Shown in pieces: positions 55,369 through 63,950 of a stretch of DNA of 64,000 nt. Origin of the DNA: an uncultured Clostridia bacterium (GTDB lineage Bacteria; Bacillota; Clostridia; Lachnospirales; CAG-274). Made by a program: the position numbers and the translations under genes. How positions within the stretch are numbered: position 1 is the first letter of the stretch; each line of letters starts with the position of its first letter. Under the pieces are notes generated by a model. That model had not been told where the DNA came from and made no database searches. It saw only the letters and a list, made by a program, of their open reading frames with translations. The stretch spans positions 89,195-153,194 of the forward strand of contig CALWLD010000003.1 in assembly GCA_944381435.1 (NCBI GenBank), read 5' to 3'.

Positions 55369-56138
55369 AAGCTCCATTTTATTGGAGCTTTTAAATTTTT
55401 ACTTATTATCAACTCTTTATATCTAGAATTATCTCCATACCTAGCTTTAAGGTTATGTTATCTTTCTATTTCTTGTATGTTGTAATCTTTATATAAATTT
55501 CTTATATATTCACAATCATTATAAGATAATATCCATCTCCCTTTTATATTGCTTAAATCCTCTTTTAGCCTTAAATGGTCTTGTTCATTAAATTCTATAT
55601 TTTTATAATAATATTCTGTTTTAAAATATGGTTGGTCTAAATAAAATATTGTATTTTCTTTATTATATTTGTTTAAAATCTTTTCAAAATCTAAATTTTC
55701 AATAATTACTTTATTTAACCTTTTGCTAATCTCTTTTACATAGTCTATTGCCTTTGCCATATACTTTTTATTAGCACCAAATGTACTCATTTTACTACCA
55801 TAACTATTTTTTATTAATATAAATTGTATATCTATTAAACCTTTTAAGTTTATATCTTCTTTTATTTCATTAAATAATTACCTAGAATTTAGATAAAATT
55901 CTAACTCTTTAATAAAGGCATCTGGGTAATATTTTACTATCTTAAATAAATTTATAAGACTACTGTTCATATTATTATAAATTTCTTCTTTACTCTCTTC
56001 TTTATGAAATAATCCCCACCCAGCACCACCAAATACATCTACATACCTATCATAATTAGTAGGAAACATACTAACTATATGCTCTCTTAATAATTTTTTG
56101 CCTCCTCCCCAGCTTATAAAACTATTCATAAATAACAT
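55365..56138 (-). pseudogene. Second D12 adenine methyltransferase, broken
   Basis: A single frame encodes SFISWGGGKKLLREHIVSMF, YVDVFGGAGWGLFHKE, TAA at 55878, LFNEIKEDINLKGLIDIQFI, NSYGSKMSTFGANKKYMAKA, IFYLDQPYFKTEYYY, TAA at 55458, then ARYGDNSRYKELIISKN. The segment between the two first blocks is also shorter than in intact phage Dam proteins, so an internal deletion is likely. Catalytic motif is DQPY, not DPPY, which would itself be impaired. Confidence 0.82.
55367..55392. terminator. Bidirectional terminator between two methyltransferase genes
   Basis: AAAAGCTCCA (55367-55376) pairs with TGGAGCTTTT (55383-55392), U-rich on both sides. Confidence 0.85.
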
Positions 56139-56257
56139 CTTTTATAATTATTCCATTAATAGAATATATTTTTATATTTTAACTCCAACTTTATTTATTG
56201 TCAGGCTTGACTTTTTACAAATTTTTATATTACCTTAAAAATAAAAAGGAATTTTTT

Positions 56258-56545
56258 ATGATAGTAGAAAATATTAATAAAATTAGAAAAGAAAAAAACT
56301 TAACTATAAAAGAATTATCAAATATTAGAAATATCCCTTTTTCAACCTTAAATAAAATATGTTCTAACATTACAAAAGACCATCATATTTCTATATTACT
56401 AAAACTTTGTAAAGCTTTAAATTGTGATATAAATACCCTTTGTGGTATAAGTAATATAATTGATTTTAAAGACAAAGTAATTTTTGATAAAATAAAAAAT
56501 TTAAATTCTATACAAAAAAATAAACTTAATAAATTATATAGATAA
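56258..56545 (+). CDS. XRE-family regulator
   Basis: I start this 95-residue protein at the ATG at 56258 (MIVENINKIRKEKNLTIKEL), which follows AAAAAGGAA. The longer upstream frame lacks a ribosome site. The HTH is NLTIKELSNIRNIPFSTLNKI...ISILLKLCKALNCDINTLCG. A short shifted frame just after its stop (to about 56666: SLITFGGENEIMGTKIIDKE) resembles the C-terminal tail of the repressor at 51934, so the gene may have been a second, longer repressor. Confidence 0.78.
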   Translation: MIVENINKIRKEKNLTIKELSNIRNIPFSTLNKICSNITKDHHISILLKLCKALNCDINTLCGISNIIDFKDKVIFDKIKNLNSIQKNKLNKLYR

Positions 56546-56672
56546 ACAACTAAATAATAAAATATCCCTTATTACTTTTGGTGGAGAAAATGAAATTATG
56601 GGCACAAAAATAATTGATAAAGAATTTGAAAAAGTAAAAAAAGATAACATTGACTTAGATTTTTAATGTTAT

Positions 56673-57203
56673 TTATATATTTTTTATATTATTATTTATT
56701 TTAATTTTATTTTGTTTTAATTTTACATACTGCAAAAAATTTAAAGGTGTATCACATATTTTTGATATATCTTTAAATTTTTTAATATATATTTTATCTA
56801 GCATATAAAGAGGCACAAGTAAATTTATTGCAAATATGTTTGGCTCTTCTTCTATAATATGTATATTGTCCCCTATATAATGTATTTTAAAATGATTTAA
56901 AAATATATGTCATAGTTCGTGTGCTATAACAAACCTTATTAACTTTCTATCTTGCCTTTCATCATAAAATATAATATATTCATTACCCTTTAATATTGAA
57001 AAGCCTTTATTATATAGCCTAGCCTCTATACCTAATTTTTTTATTATATTATACCCATTAATATATGAACATAGTAAAATATTATTACTCTTGCATATAT
57101 CACTAACTTTTATATGTAATTCTTTTAAAGTTTCTCTAATTAAAACCTTATAAGCTGTATACACTATGTCATCATAAGTTTTACTGTTATACATTATTAA
57201 CAA
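56673..57203 (-). pseudogene. ImmA/IrrE-type metallopeptidase with a stop in its active site
   Basis: The frame MYNSKTYDDIVYTAYKVLIR to KLIRFVIAHEL is followed by TGA, then HIFLNHFK and an EEEPNIFAINLLVP block to a stop at 56673. The zinc motif HEXXH reads HEL-stop-H: one Gly-to-stop change inside the catalytic helix. ImmA proteases cleave phage repressors to induce excision, so loss would stabilise the prophage. Confidence 0.85.
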
Positions 57204-57391
57204 CTCTTTGTAATTATTATTTTAGTAATTAATAATGTAGTATGTATTGTAATTTACTTCAACATTTTTATATTATAAATAAATTACAATATATAAAAAT
57301 ATAGTAATAATATAAGTTTATAATATAATTATAAATAATTTTAATTATGTTAATATAACTTGTAATAATGTTTTATATAAGGAGGGTTAAA

Positions 57392-58921
57392 ATGTCATAT
57401 TGTATTTATTTAAGAAAATCACGAAAAGATGAAGAGCTAGACAAAGAAGAAACTTTACAAAGACACGAAAATACTTTAATTTCTCTAGCCAAAAATAAAA
57501 ATTTAAATATTGTAAAAATATACAAAGAAATAGTATCTGGTGATACAATAGCCAAAAGACCAGAAATGCAGAAATTATTAGAAGATGTATCAAATGGCAT
57601 TTATACTGGTGTATTGGTTATGGAGGTAGAACGTTTAGCTCGTGGTAATACAATAGACCAAGGTATAGTAGCAGAAACCTTTAAATTTTCTAATACTAAA
57701 ATAATAACCCCAACCAAAACATACGACCCAAGTAATGAATTTGACGAGGAATATTTTGAGTTTGGTTTATTTATGGCAAGAAGAGAATATAAGGTAATCA
57801 ATAGAAGACTACAACGTGGTAGAATTGCCTCTGTTAATGAAGGTAATTATATTGGTAGCATTGCACCTTATGGCTATAACAAAATTAAAATAAATAAAAA
57901 TCACACATTAGAAATTAACAATGAACAAGCAGAAGTCGTTAAAATGATTTTTTATTTATATACAGAAAAAAATATTGGTGTTTCTAAAATCGCTAACCAT
58001 TTAAATAGTTTAGGCATAAAACCTATAAAAAGTGATATATGGGTAACTAGCACTATACAAACCATATTAAAAAACCCTGTTTATATAGGTAAAATAAAAT
58101 GGAACCAACGTGCTACTATAAATAAAATGATAGATGGTAATGTAAAAAAGACTAGACCACGTGCAAAAGATTATATATTAGTAGATGGTATTCATAAACC
58201 AATTATTACTATAGAACAATTTGAGAAAGCAAAAAATATAATGTCAACATCTAGTATAATACCATTAAAAAAAGAAAAAGTACTTAAAAACCCACTTGCA
58301 AGTATAATAAAATGTGGATATTGTGGTAGAAATATGTCAAGACGTCCTTATAATAAAAACGGACAAAAAGATACCTTAATGTGTTCTGTTGTAGCTTGTA
58401 ATAATATAAGCTCCCCTTTACATATTGTAGAAGACAAACTATTTAAAATGATTGATGAATATATTATATCTTATAAATTAGATTTAGATAAAAATAAAAA
58501 TAATTTTACAAGAGAAAAAAATACCCTTAAATCAGTAATTAAATCTTTAGAACAAGAAAAAAATAAAATAAAATTACAATTAAATAAATTACACGATTTA
58601 TTAGAGCAAGGTATATATGACGTTAATACTTTTTTAGAACGCTCTAAAATATTAAATAATAACTTAAATGATATAAATTTAAAATTAGATAATACTTATT
58701 CTAAACTTAATACTATACAAAAACCTGTTAAAATGGATAACTTTATAAACAAATTAGCAAATTTAAAAGAAAACTATACTAAAGAAAAAGATATTAATGC
58801 AAAAAATAATTTGATTAAAGAAGTTATAGACTATGCTATTTATAGAAAAGATAAAAATTGTAGATGGCATAATAATTTAGAAGATTTTGAATTAATTATA
58901 TATCCAAAAGTACCACAATAA
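57392..58921 (+). CDS. Large serine recombinase (prophage integrase)
   Basis: I start this 509-residue protein at the ATG at 57392, after AAGGAGGG. The N-terminal resolvase domain has the nucleophile Ser10 (YLRKSRKDEE), then IYKEIVSGDTIAKRPEMQKLLEDV, VMEVERLARGN and a long helix with MARREYKVINRRLQRGR. The recombinase domain has APYGYNKIKI...GVSKIANHLNSLGIKP. A zinc ribbon (KCGYCGRNMSRR...MCSVVACN) and a C-terminal coiled coil (LKSVIKSLEQEKNKIKLQLN) complete it. All catalytic elements are intact. It should recognise the cotJC junctions at 44803 and 62160. Neighbouring genes are mostly decayed. Confidence 0.95.
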   Translation: MSYCIYLRKSRKDEELDKEETLQRHENTLISLAKNKNLNIVKIYKEIVSGDTIAKRPEMQKLLEDVSNGIYTGVLVMEVERLARGNTIDQGIVAETFKFSNTKIITPTKTYDPSNEFDEEYFEFGLFMARREYKVINRRLQRGRIASVNEGNYIGSIAPYGYNKIKINKNHTLEINNEQAEVVKMIFYLYTEKNIGVSKIANHLNSLGIKPIKSDIWVTSTIQTILKNPVYIGKIKWNQRATINKMIDGNVKKTRPRAKDYILVDGIHKPIITIEQFEKAKNIMSTSSIIPLKKEKVLKNPLASIIKCGYCGRNMSRRPYNKNGQKDTLMCSVVACNNISSPLHIVEDKLFKMIDEYIISYKLDLDKNKNNFTREKNTLKSVIKSLEQEKNKIKLQLNKLHDLLEQGIYDVNTFLERSKILNNNLNDINLKLDNTYSKLNTIQKPVKMDNFINKLANLKENYTKEKDINAKNNLIKEVIDYAIYRKDKNCRWHNNLEDFELIIYPKVPQ

Positions 58922-59034
58922 AATATATTGTGGTGCAACTTAATTATATTATATACAAATTTTAATTAGTTCAATATTATATGCTAATACTCTGTATAAT
59001 ATATTTAATAAATTTAATTATGTAAATTAATGGT

Positions 59035-59058
59035 AAATAGCTAAAAGCTATTTTTTTA
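59035..59058 (+). terminator. Terminator of the serine recombinase gene
   Basis: AAATAGC (59035-59041) pairs with GCTATTT (59047-59053), followed by TTTT. Confidence 0.7.
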
Positions 59059-59136
59059 ATGACTATGAAATAATTAGCGTTAATAAAAGTCATTATACAA
59101 TTATACATATGTAAAATATATCAATAAGCAAAAAAC

Positions 59137-59165
59137 TTGAAAATGTAAATCTTCTATGGTAATAT
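59137..59165 (+). promoter_or_regulatory. Promoter of the SLH-protein gene
   Basis: TTGAAA (59137-59142) and TAATAT (59160-59165) are 17 bp apart, 50 bp before the start. Thus the gene is independent of phage control. Confidence 0.6.
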
Positions 59166-59214
59166 ATATTACATAAAAAATTTTTACATTAAATTATTAA
59201 AGAGGTGGTTATTT

Positions 59215-62079
59215 TTGAAAAGATTTTTATTATGCTCATTTAGTGCTTTACTTTGTACTTCTGTACCAGTATATGCATCTACATATAATGATGTATCTGG
59301 ACATTGGGCAGAAAATCAAATAAAAACAATGAGTGAATATGGTTTAATAAATGGTTCTAATGGTAAGTTTAGGCCAAATGACGCTATTACACGCGGTGAA
59401 ATGGCTATTATTTTAAATAGCTTAATGGGCTATGAAGTTAAATCTGAAAATATTTTCACAGATTTATCTGAAAAATTTTATACAGATGCAATCTTAAAAG
59501 CTAACGCAGCTGGTGTAATGTATGGTAATAATAATTCAATTCGTCCAGATGATAAAATTACCCGTGCTGAAGCTGCTACTATGATTTTTCGTGCATTTGA
59601 TATGAAAAATGACAGCAATAAACAATTTTTAGATAATGATAAAATCCCACAATGGGCAAAAGATGCTGTTTCTAGTATGGCTGGAGAAGGTTATTTAGCT
59701 GGTGATAATAATGGAAATTTTCGCCCAAATGAAAATATAACTCGTGCTGAAGCTGTTACTATATTTAGTCAAATATTAGGTAATGTATATAATAAAGAAG
59801 GTACTTATAGTATAGATACAGAAAAAGCGGTTGTAATAAATTCACCAAATGTAACTTTAGAAAACTCAACTATTTCTGGTGATTTATATTTAGCTCCTGG
59901 CATAACTAACGGAGATGTAACACTTAATAATGTAGATGTAAAAGGTCATACATATATTTGGGGTGGAGGTGTTCAATCCATACATGTTAATGATAGTTCT
60001 TTAGGAAATATAAGTATTGCAAGAGATGGTGGAGAAGTACGTTTAGTTGCTAATGAAAAATCTAAAGTTTCAAATGTTGATGTATCAACAAATGCTATAT
60101 TAGATGGTAAAATTGAAAATGCCACATTAAATAGTGGAAATCTAACTGTTCGTGGAAATTTAAATAATTTAAATATTGGAAAATCTGCCGAAAATTCTAA
60201 AGTTAATGTTGAAAAAACAGCATCTATTAATACAATGGTAGTTAATTCATCTACAGAAATTAATGTTGATGGAAATATTAAACAAGTTACAGTTCAACCT
60301 AATGCAGTAGGAACAAGCATTAAAGGTACTGGTAAGGTTGAAAATGTTAATGCTAATGCTAACAATACTTCAATAGAAACTAATGGGACTAAAGTTAATG
60401 TAGGACAAAATGTAACAGGTGTTACACAAAATGGCTCGTCTTTAACTAATAATTCTTCTAATATAAACTCTAGTGGCAGTGCTACTGGTGGTTCTAATTC
60501 AGGAGGAGGTGGCTCAAGCTCTGGAAATAATAATAATCAACCTATTTCAATCTTAAATGTAGAAACAGTTAAAAATGGTCAAGTTAGAGTAACCCTTAAT
60601 CGTTCAACTGATAAACCATTACCTTTATCTGCTTTTAGTATAATTTGTACAGGAGCTGGTAAAGATATGACTATACTTAGTGTATCAACACAAGATAATC
60701 GTATTTATGATTTAAATACAACTTATTATGATGACAATACTTATAATTTAGAAATAACTTTACCAGATGGTAAAAGAATTAATCACGATTTTATAAGTAA
60801 ATTTGATTGTGCAGACATACAAGTTCTTTCTATACAACGTAATTCTGATACTGAAGCTATATTTGAATATACAACAGATGTAAGAGGACAGTTATTCTAT
60901 ATGCTTAAAGAAGTATCTAAAGGTCGTAGTACAACAGTAGGTAAAGATGCTCCAACAGCAGAAGAAATTATTAAAAATGGTACCAAAGTAGAAATGACAG
61001 ACCAACATCAAACACTTAAATTAACAGGCTTAAAGCCAAACACAGAGTATCAAATGTATTATGTAGCAAGAGATACTCAATATGGTTATGAGCGTGTAAC
61101 TCCTGTTAAATTAGCTAATATTGATGGAAAACCAACTACTCCAACACCAGGTAATATTACTATAACTGATTTAGATTATGATTTTCGTATTGATGGTTTT
61201 GATAACACAGCATATTGGTTTACAGTAACTTTATCAGAGCCTACATCTACACCTCTAGATTTAAGTGCTTTTACTCTTAATTGTAGTTTAGGTGAATTCA
61301 CTTTAGAAAGTGTAGAAACAACAGATAATCAAACATATAAAGTATACTTAAAAAAAGGTACTTTACCATATAGTAATATTAATGTTACTATGACTATAAA
61401 CTTTATAGACAACACTATTGCTCAAAAAAGCGTTTATTTTGACACAGACGCTCCAATAATTAATTGGGATAATTGGAAATGGAAATCTGAAGATACAGCA
61501 GAGGTACAAATTCGTTCAAGTGAATCTGGTACATTATACTATAAAATATATGATAATGTAGAGCAAGATACAAGTGCTAAAGACCCTAAAGATATTTTTG
61601 AAACTGGTACACAAGTAGAAATAACTAATGGAACAAATTATATCGAAATACCTAATGTACAAGGTGCTACTGATAAATATTTCTGTTTTGCTACAAAAGA
61701 TGCTAAAGGTAATGCTAGTTTATATTATAGTTATAAGCAAATTCCTGAATATACACCACCTGTAGAGCCACCAGTAGAAGCTCCTCAAATTATTTCAGTA
61801 GATGTAAAAAAAGCTTCTTTTATAGGATTTGATATAACAGTAACATTTGATACTGAAGTTACTTGGACTCGTCCAGCTGGCCTTCCATCAGATGATTTAG
61901 TTATTGATGGTGTAGGCAAAGCAACTATTTTGGGTGATGGTAATAGTACATCAACAAGTAATAAATTTAGTTTTACAGTTGGTACTACATTACCAAAAGG
62001 TGAACATCGTCTAACAATGAGATTATCAGATGGAACAGAAGTTTCTTATAATTTTACAACCGAAGAAAATATAGGTTAA
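59215..62079 (+). CDS. S-layer-homology (SLH) surface protein
   Basis: This 954-residue secreted protein starts at a TTG with an AAAGAGGTGG site. It has a signal peptide (KRFLLCSFSALLCTSVPVYAS). Three SLH domains follow (residues about 23-190: YNDVSGHWAENQIKTMSEYG, RPNDAITRGEMAIILNS, RPDDKITRAEAATMIFRAF, RPNENITRAEAVTIFSQIL), which bind pyruvylated wall polymer. Then a beta-helix-like region of Asn/Val-rich repeats (about 200-400), a Gly/Ser/Asn linker, and three or four Ig/FN3-like domains (LKLTGLKPNTEYQMYYVARD; a Pro-rich hinge PPVEPPVEAPQ). It lies between the integrase and the right junction, so it is cargo of the prophage and is undamaged. Confidence 0.92.
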   Translation: MKRFLLCSFSALLCTSVPVYASTYNDVSGHWAENQIKTMSEYGLINGSNGKFRPNDAITRGEMAIILNSLMGYEVKSENIFTDLSEKFYTDAILKANAAGVMYGNNNSIRPDDKITRAEAATMIFRAFDMKNDSNKQFLDNDKIPQWAKDAVSSMAGEGYLAGDNNGNFRPNENITRAEAVTIFSQILGNVYNKEGTYSIDTEKAVVINSPNVTLENSTISGDLYLAPGITNGDVTLNNVDVKGHTYIWGGGVQSIHVNDSSLGNISIARDGGEVRLVANEKSKVSNVDVSTNAILDGKIENATLNSGNLTVRGNLNNLNIGKSAENSKVNVEKTASINTMVVNSSTEINVDGNIKQVTVQPNAVGTSIKGTGKVENVNANANNTSIETNGTKVNVGQNVTGVTQNGSSLTNNSSNINSSGSATGGSNSGGGGSSSGNNNNQPISILNVETVKNGQVRVTLNRSTDKPLPLSAFSIICTGAGKDMTILSVSTQDNRIYDLNTTYYDDNTYNLEITLPDGKRINHDFISKFDCADIQVLSIQRNSDTEAIFEYTTDVRGQLFYMLKEVSKGRSTTVGKDAPTAEEIIKNGTKVEMTDQHQTLKLTGLKPNTEYQMYYVARDTQYGYERVTPVKLANIDGKPTTPTPGNITITDLDYDFRIDGFDNTAYWFTVTLSEPTSTPLDLSAFTLNCSLGEFTLESVETTDNQTYKVYLKKGTLPYSNINVTMTINFIDNTIAQKSVYFDTDAPIINWDNWKWKSEDTAEVQIRSSESGTLYYKIYDNVEQDTSAKDPKDIFETGTQVEITNGTNYIEIPNVQGATDKYFCFATKDAKGNASLYYSYKQIPEYTPPVEPPVEAPQIISVDVKKASFIGFDITVTFDTEVTWTRPAGLPSDDLVIDGVGKATILGDGNSTSTSNKFSFTVGTTLPKGEHRLTMRLSDGTEVSYNFTTEENIG

Positions 62080-62090
62080 AGCTTTACTTA

Positions 62091-62122
62091 AAAAGGCTAT
62101 GGATAAAATCCATAGCCTTTTT
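62091..62122 (+). terminator. Terminator of the SLH gene
   Basis: AAAAGGCTATGGAT (62091-62104) pairs with ATCCATAGCCTTTT (62109-62122). Confidence 0.9.
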
Positions 62123-62159
62123 ATATTAACAAATAATTATTAATGATATCTTTACCGTA

Positions 62160-62166
62160 CTAATTC
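62160..62166. other. Right attachment core of prophage 1
   Basis: CTAATTC, identical to 44803-44809; the reverse complement GAATTAG lies inside the codons Glu-Leu-Ala of CotJC. Confidence 0.8.
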
Positions 62167-62277
62167 TTCTGTTCCTATATCGTTTAATATAGCTTTAGCC
62201 TCTGGTGTTATCATAGTAAATCTTTGGCTAAGATATCGAATGGCTGCACCTAATTCTCCGTTAGGCCCTCCATATTG
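62160..62277 (-). pseudogene. cotJC: Central part of cotJC between two prophages
   Basis: Minus-strand codons read QYGGPNGELGAAIRYLSQRF, TMITPEAKAILNDIGTEEL, then prophage sequence with an immediate stop. It matches CotJC residues from about 30 to 69. It ends at the same codon where the 44387-44809 part begins. Upstream of the CAA (Q) codon comes TAG and non-homologous DNA, so the first roughly 30 codons are missing and should lie beyond the second prophage. Joining 62277-62160 to 44802-44387 gives 534 bases, a multiple of three. Confidence 0.92.
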
Positions 62278-62341
62278 CTATAGGGTATAAATATAATATC
62301 ATTACTATTTTTTTAATTTTATCATAAAATAGTATAAAAAT

Positions 62342-62367
62342 AAAGGGGGTAAAAACCCCCTTTTTTT
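62342..62367. terminator. Terminator after the HicB-like gene
   Basis: AAAGGGGGT/ACCCCCTTT with a 4-base loop, U-rich on both strands; strong G-C stem. Confidence 0.85.
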
Positions 62368-62749
62368 AAACATTTAATCTTTCCTTTAAAGCGACTTGTA
62401 AAACTTGTGAAAAGTTTATGCCAGCTTTTTCTGCCTCTACATTGAGCCAATAAGGAATAGTTAAGTTTTTTCTAACCATTTTATTACTATGCTTTTTCTT
62501 ATATTCTAAAAAGTCAACATCTACAAGTGTTACTATATCATCTTGCTCTTTTTCAAATTTAGCACTATTTGGCATTGGTATCTCTTTTTTATCTTCTTCA
62601 AAATCAATAGCCATTAAACCAATTAAATCTCTAGCCATTTCAATAGCATTTGCTAAATCTTCTCCTTGTGTACTAGCATCAAAATCTGGTACTCTTACAT
62701 AATAACCATCATCTTCTTTAGTTAAAACTATTGGATACACATATTTCAT
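62366..62749 (-). CDS. hicB: HicB-family antitoxin-like protein (no HicA seen)
   Basis: I start this 127-residue protein at the ATG at 62749 (MKYVYPIVLTKEDDGYYVRV), which follows AAAGGAG. The HicB fold (VPDFDASTQGEDLANAIEMARDLIGLMAIDFEEDKKEIPMP) is complete. A ribbon-helix-helix-like C-terminus (KNLTIPYWLNVEAEKAGINFSQVLQVALKERL) should bind DNA. HicA toxins (about 60 residues) are normally adjacent; none is present between the neighbouring genes, so it is an orphan here. Confidence 0.85.
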   Translation of the reverse strand: MKYVYPIVLTKEDDGYYVRVPDFDASTQGEDLANAIEMARDLIGLMAIDFEEDKKEIPMPNSAKFEKEQDDIVTLVDVDFLEYKKKHSNKMVRKNLTIPYWLNVEAEKAGINFSQVLQVALKERLNV

Positions 62750-62833
62750 AAAATACAACTCCTTTAATTATATTATACACATTTTATGCGTATTTTTCAA
62801 TAGTTTTATACGTATTTTATACTTGTTTTTTTA

Positions 62834-63499
62834 TTAAACTATTTTAGTGATTTTGGTATTAGCGTCATAAACAACCTTTTTACCTAAAACCTCTGCTAAT
62901 TCTGCTATGCTATAATAATTTTTACCATTATCATTTATAGCCTCTAGCTCTTTCCTAACTCCATTTACTTCTACAACTCTTTTAACTTTCATATAATCAT
63001 TCTCCTTTAAACTATTTTTAAAATTATTCCAAGCTATGCTGTTATTTACAAAAGGTGCAGGGCAAATTTTTCTAGTAACATCATAATGTCTTATTACGTT
63101 TTCAATAGATATATTATATTTTTTCATTAACATTTTTGTAAGCTCTATAGCATTGTTTATTGTTTCTTTATTAAAATAGTAATTGCCCTTACTATCTTTT
63201 TCCGAACACAATTCTATACCTATAGCATTATCATTTCTACATTTGTTATGATAATACCTTCCACTTGTTCCACAATGCCAAGCAGTGTTATTATCTTCTA
63301 CACTTTGCCATATTTCCTTTTCATCAACAAAATAATGTGCCGATGCATTTCTGTTAGCCGTTTTAAAATAATTACAATTACTTTTAGCTAAATCTCCATT
63401 GTTAGCAGTATAGTGTATAACTATAAACTGTATTTTTTGTCTTCTTCCCTTTGTAAAATTGCTACTATGAGCTATCATCTTATTTATTTTTATTTTCAT
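62834..63499 (-). CDS. Phage endolysin, N-acetylmuramoyl-L-alanine amidase (Amidase_2)
   Basis: This 221-residue protein starts at the ATG at 63499, after GGAGATGGTG, overlapping the holin gene end by 20 bp. The zinc amidase domain has IQFIVIHYTANNGDLAKSNC, NASAHYFVDEKEIWQSVED, NAIGIELCSEKDSKGNYYF and VIRHYDVTRKICPAPF. The C-terminal part (VVEVNGVRKELEAINDNGKN) is a stalk-type domain. It is the intact paralogue of the broken gene at 44850-45528. Confidence 0.95.
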   Translation of the reverse strand: MKIKINKMIAHSSNFTKGRRQKIQFIVIHYTANNGDLAKSNCNYFKTANRNASAHYFVDEKEIWQSVEDNNTAWHCGTSGRYYHNKCRNDNAIGIELCSEKDSKGNYYFNKETINNAIELTKMLMKKYNISIENVIRHYDVTRKICPAPFVNNSIAWNNFKNSLKENDYMKVKRVVEVNGVRKELEAINDNGKNYYSIAELAEVLGKKVVYDANTKITKIV

Positions 63500-63950
63500 T
63501 TTCACCATCTCCAAACAATTTATCTATAAAATTTTTAACTTTATTTACAACTAATGTACCTACATTAAACTGTAGTTTTTGTAATAATTCTAAAAAGCCT
63601 TTAGGTAGGTTGCCGTTTATTTCTGCATAGTTTTCAAATATACTTGCTATCTCTACTGCCATAAAATAATAAAGCCCTATGTATACTATAAAATCTACTT
63701 TAAATACCCAATTTAAAACATAAAGTAAACTTATAAGCAGTAACTCTACTATCTTTCCAGCTATACCCCATTTAGCCTTTTTAGATGTCCATTGTCCCTT
63801 TTTAAAGCCTTTTACCCAACCAAAAATAGTGTCGATAATCATCAACACTATTAAAGCAATTATATGTTTATGGGTTTCTCCAAAAACACTAGCAAATATT
63901 CCTAAAAAAGATGCTAGGCTTATTTTAGTCATTTCTATTGTACTATTCAT
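63480..63950 (-). CDS. Phage holin (holin 4 family)
   Basis: This 156-residue protein starts at the ATG at 63950 (MNSTIEMTKISLASFLG) after TGGAGG. It has three membrane spans and an intact amphipathic C-terminus (VGTLVVNKVKNFIDKLFGDG) that is lost in the copy at 45579. It makes the pore that lets the endolysin reach the wall. Confidence 0.92.
   Translation of the reverse strand: MNSTIEMTKISLASFLGIFASVFGETHKHIIALIVLMIIDTIFGWVKGFKKGQWTSKKAKWGIAGKIVELLLISLLYVLNWVFKVDFIVYIGLYYFMAVEIASIFENYAEINGNLPKGFLELLQKLQFNVGTLVVNKVKNFIDKLFGDGENENKNK

Larger units (their letters stand above)
44803..62166. mobile_element. Decayed prophage 1 inserted in cotJC (17.36 kb)
   Basis: The element is bounded by CTAATTC cores inside cotJC. 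Left to right it holds a broken amidase and holin, tail remnants, a terminase fused by deletion to a baseplate gene, a broken HUH replication gene, small early genes, a divergent regulatory region, a repressor, an OLD-family nuclease, methyltransferases, a broken ImmA-like protease, an intact large serine recombinase and an SLH-domain protein. It lacks portal, capsid and most tail genes, so it cannot make particles, but its recombinase reads as functional. Confidence 0.9.

Noticed and set aside
46410..57203. Many single in-frame stops in prophage 1 genes could mean stop-codon reassignment or readthrough.
   Set aside because: All three stop codons occur, together with frameshifts, deletions and lost starts, and intact neighbours end normally. 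Ordinary decay explains it.
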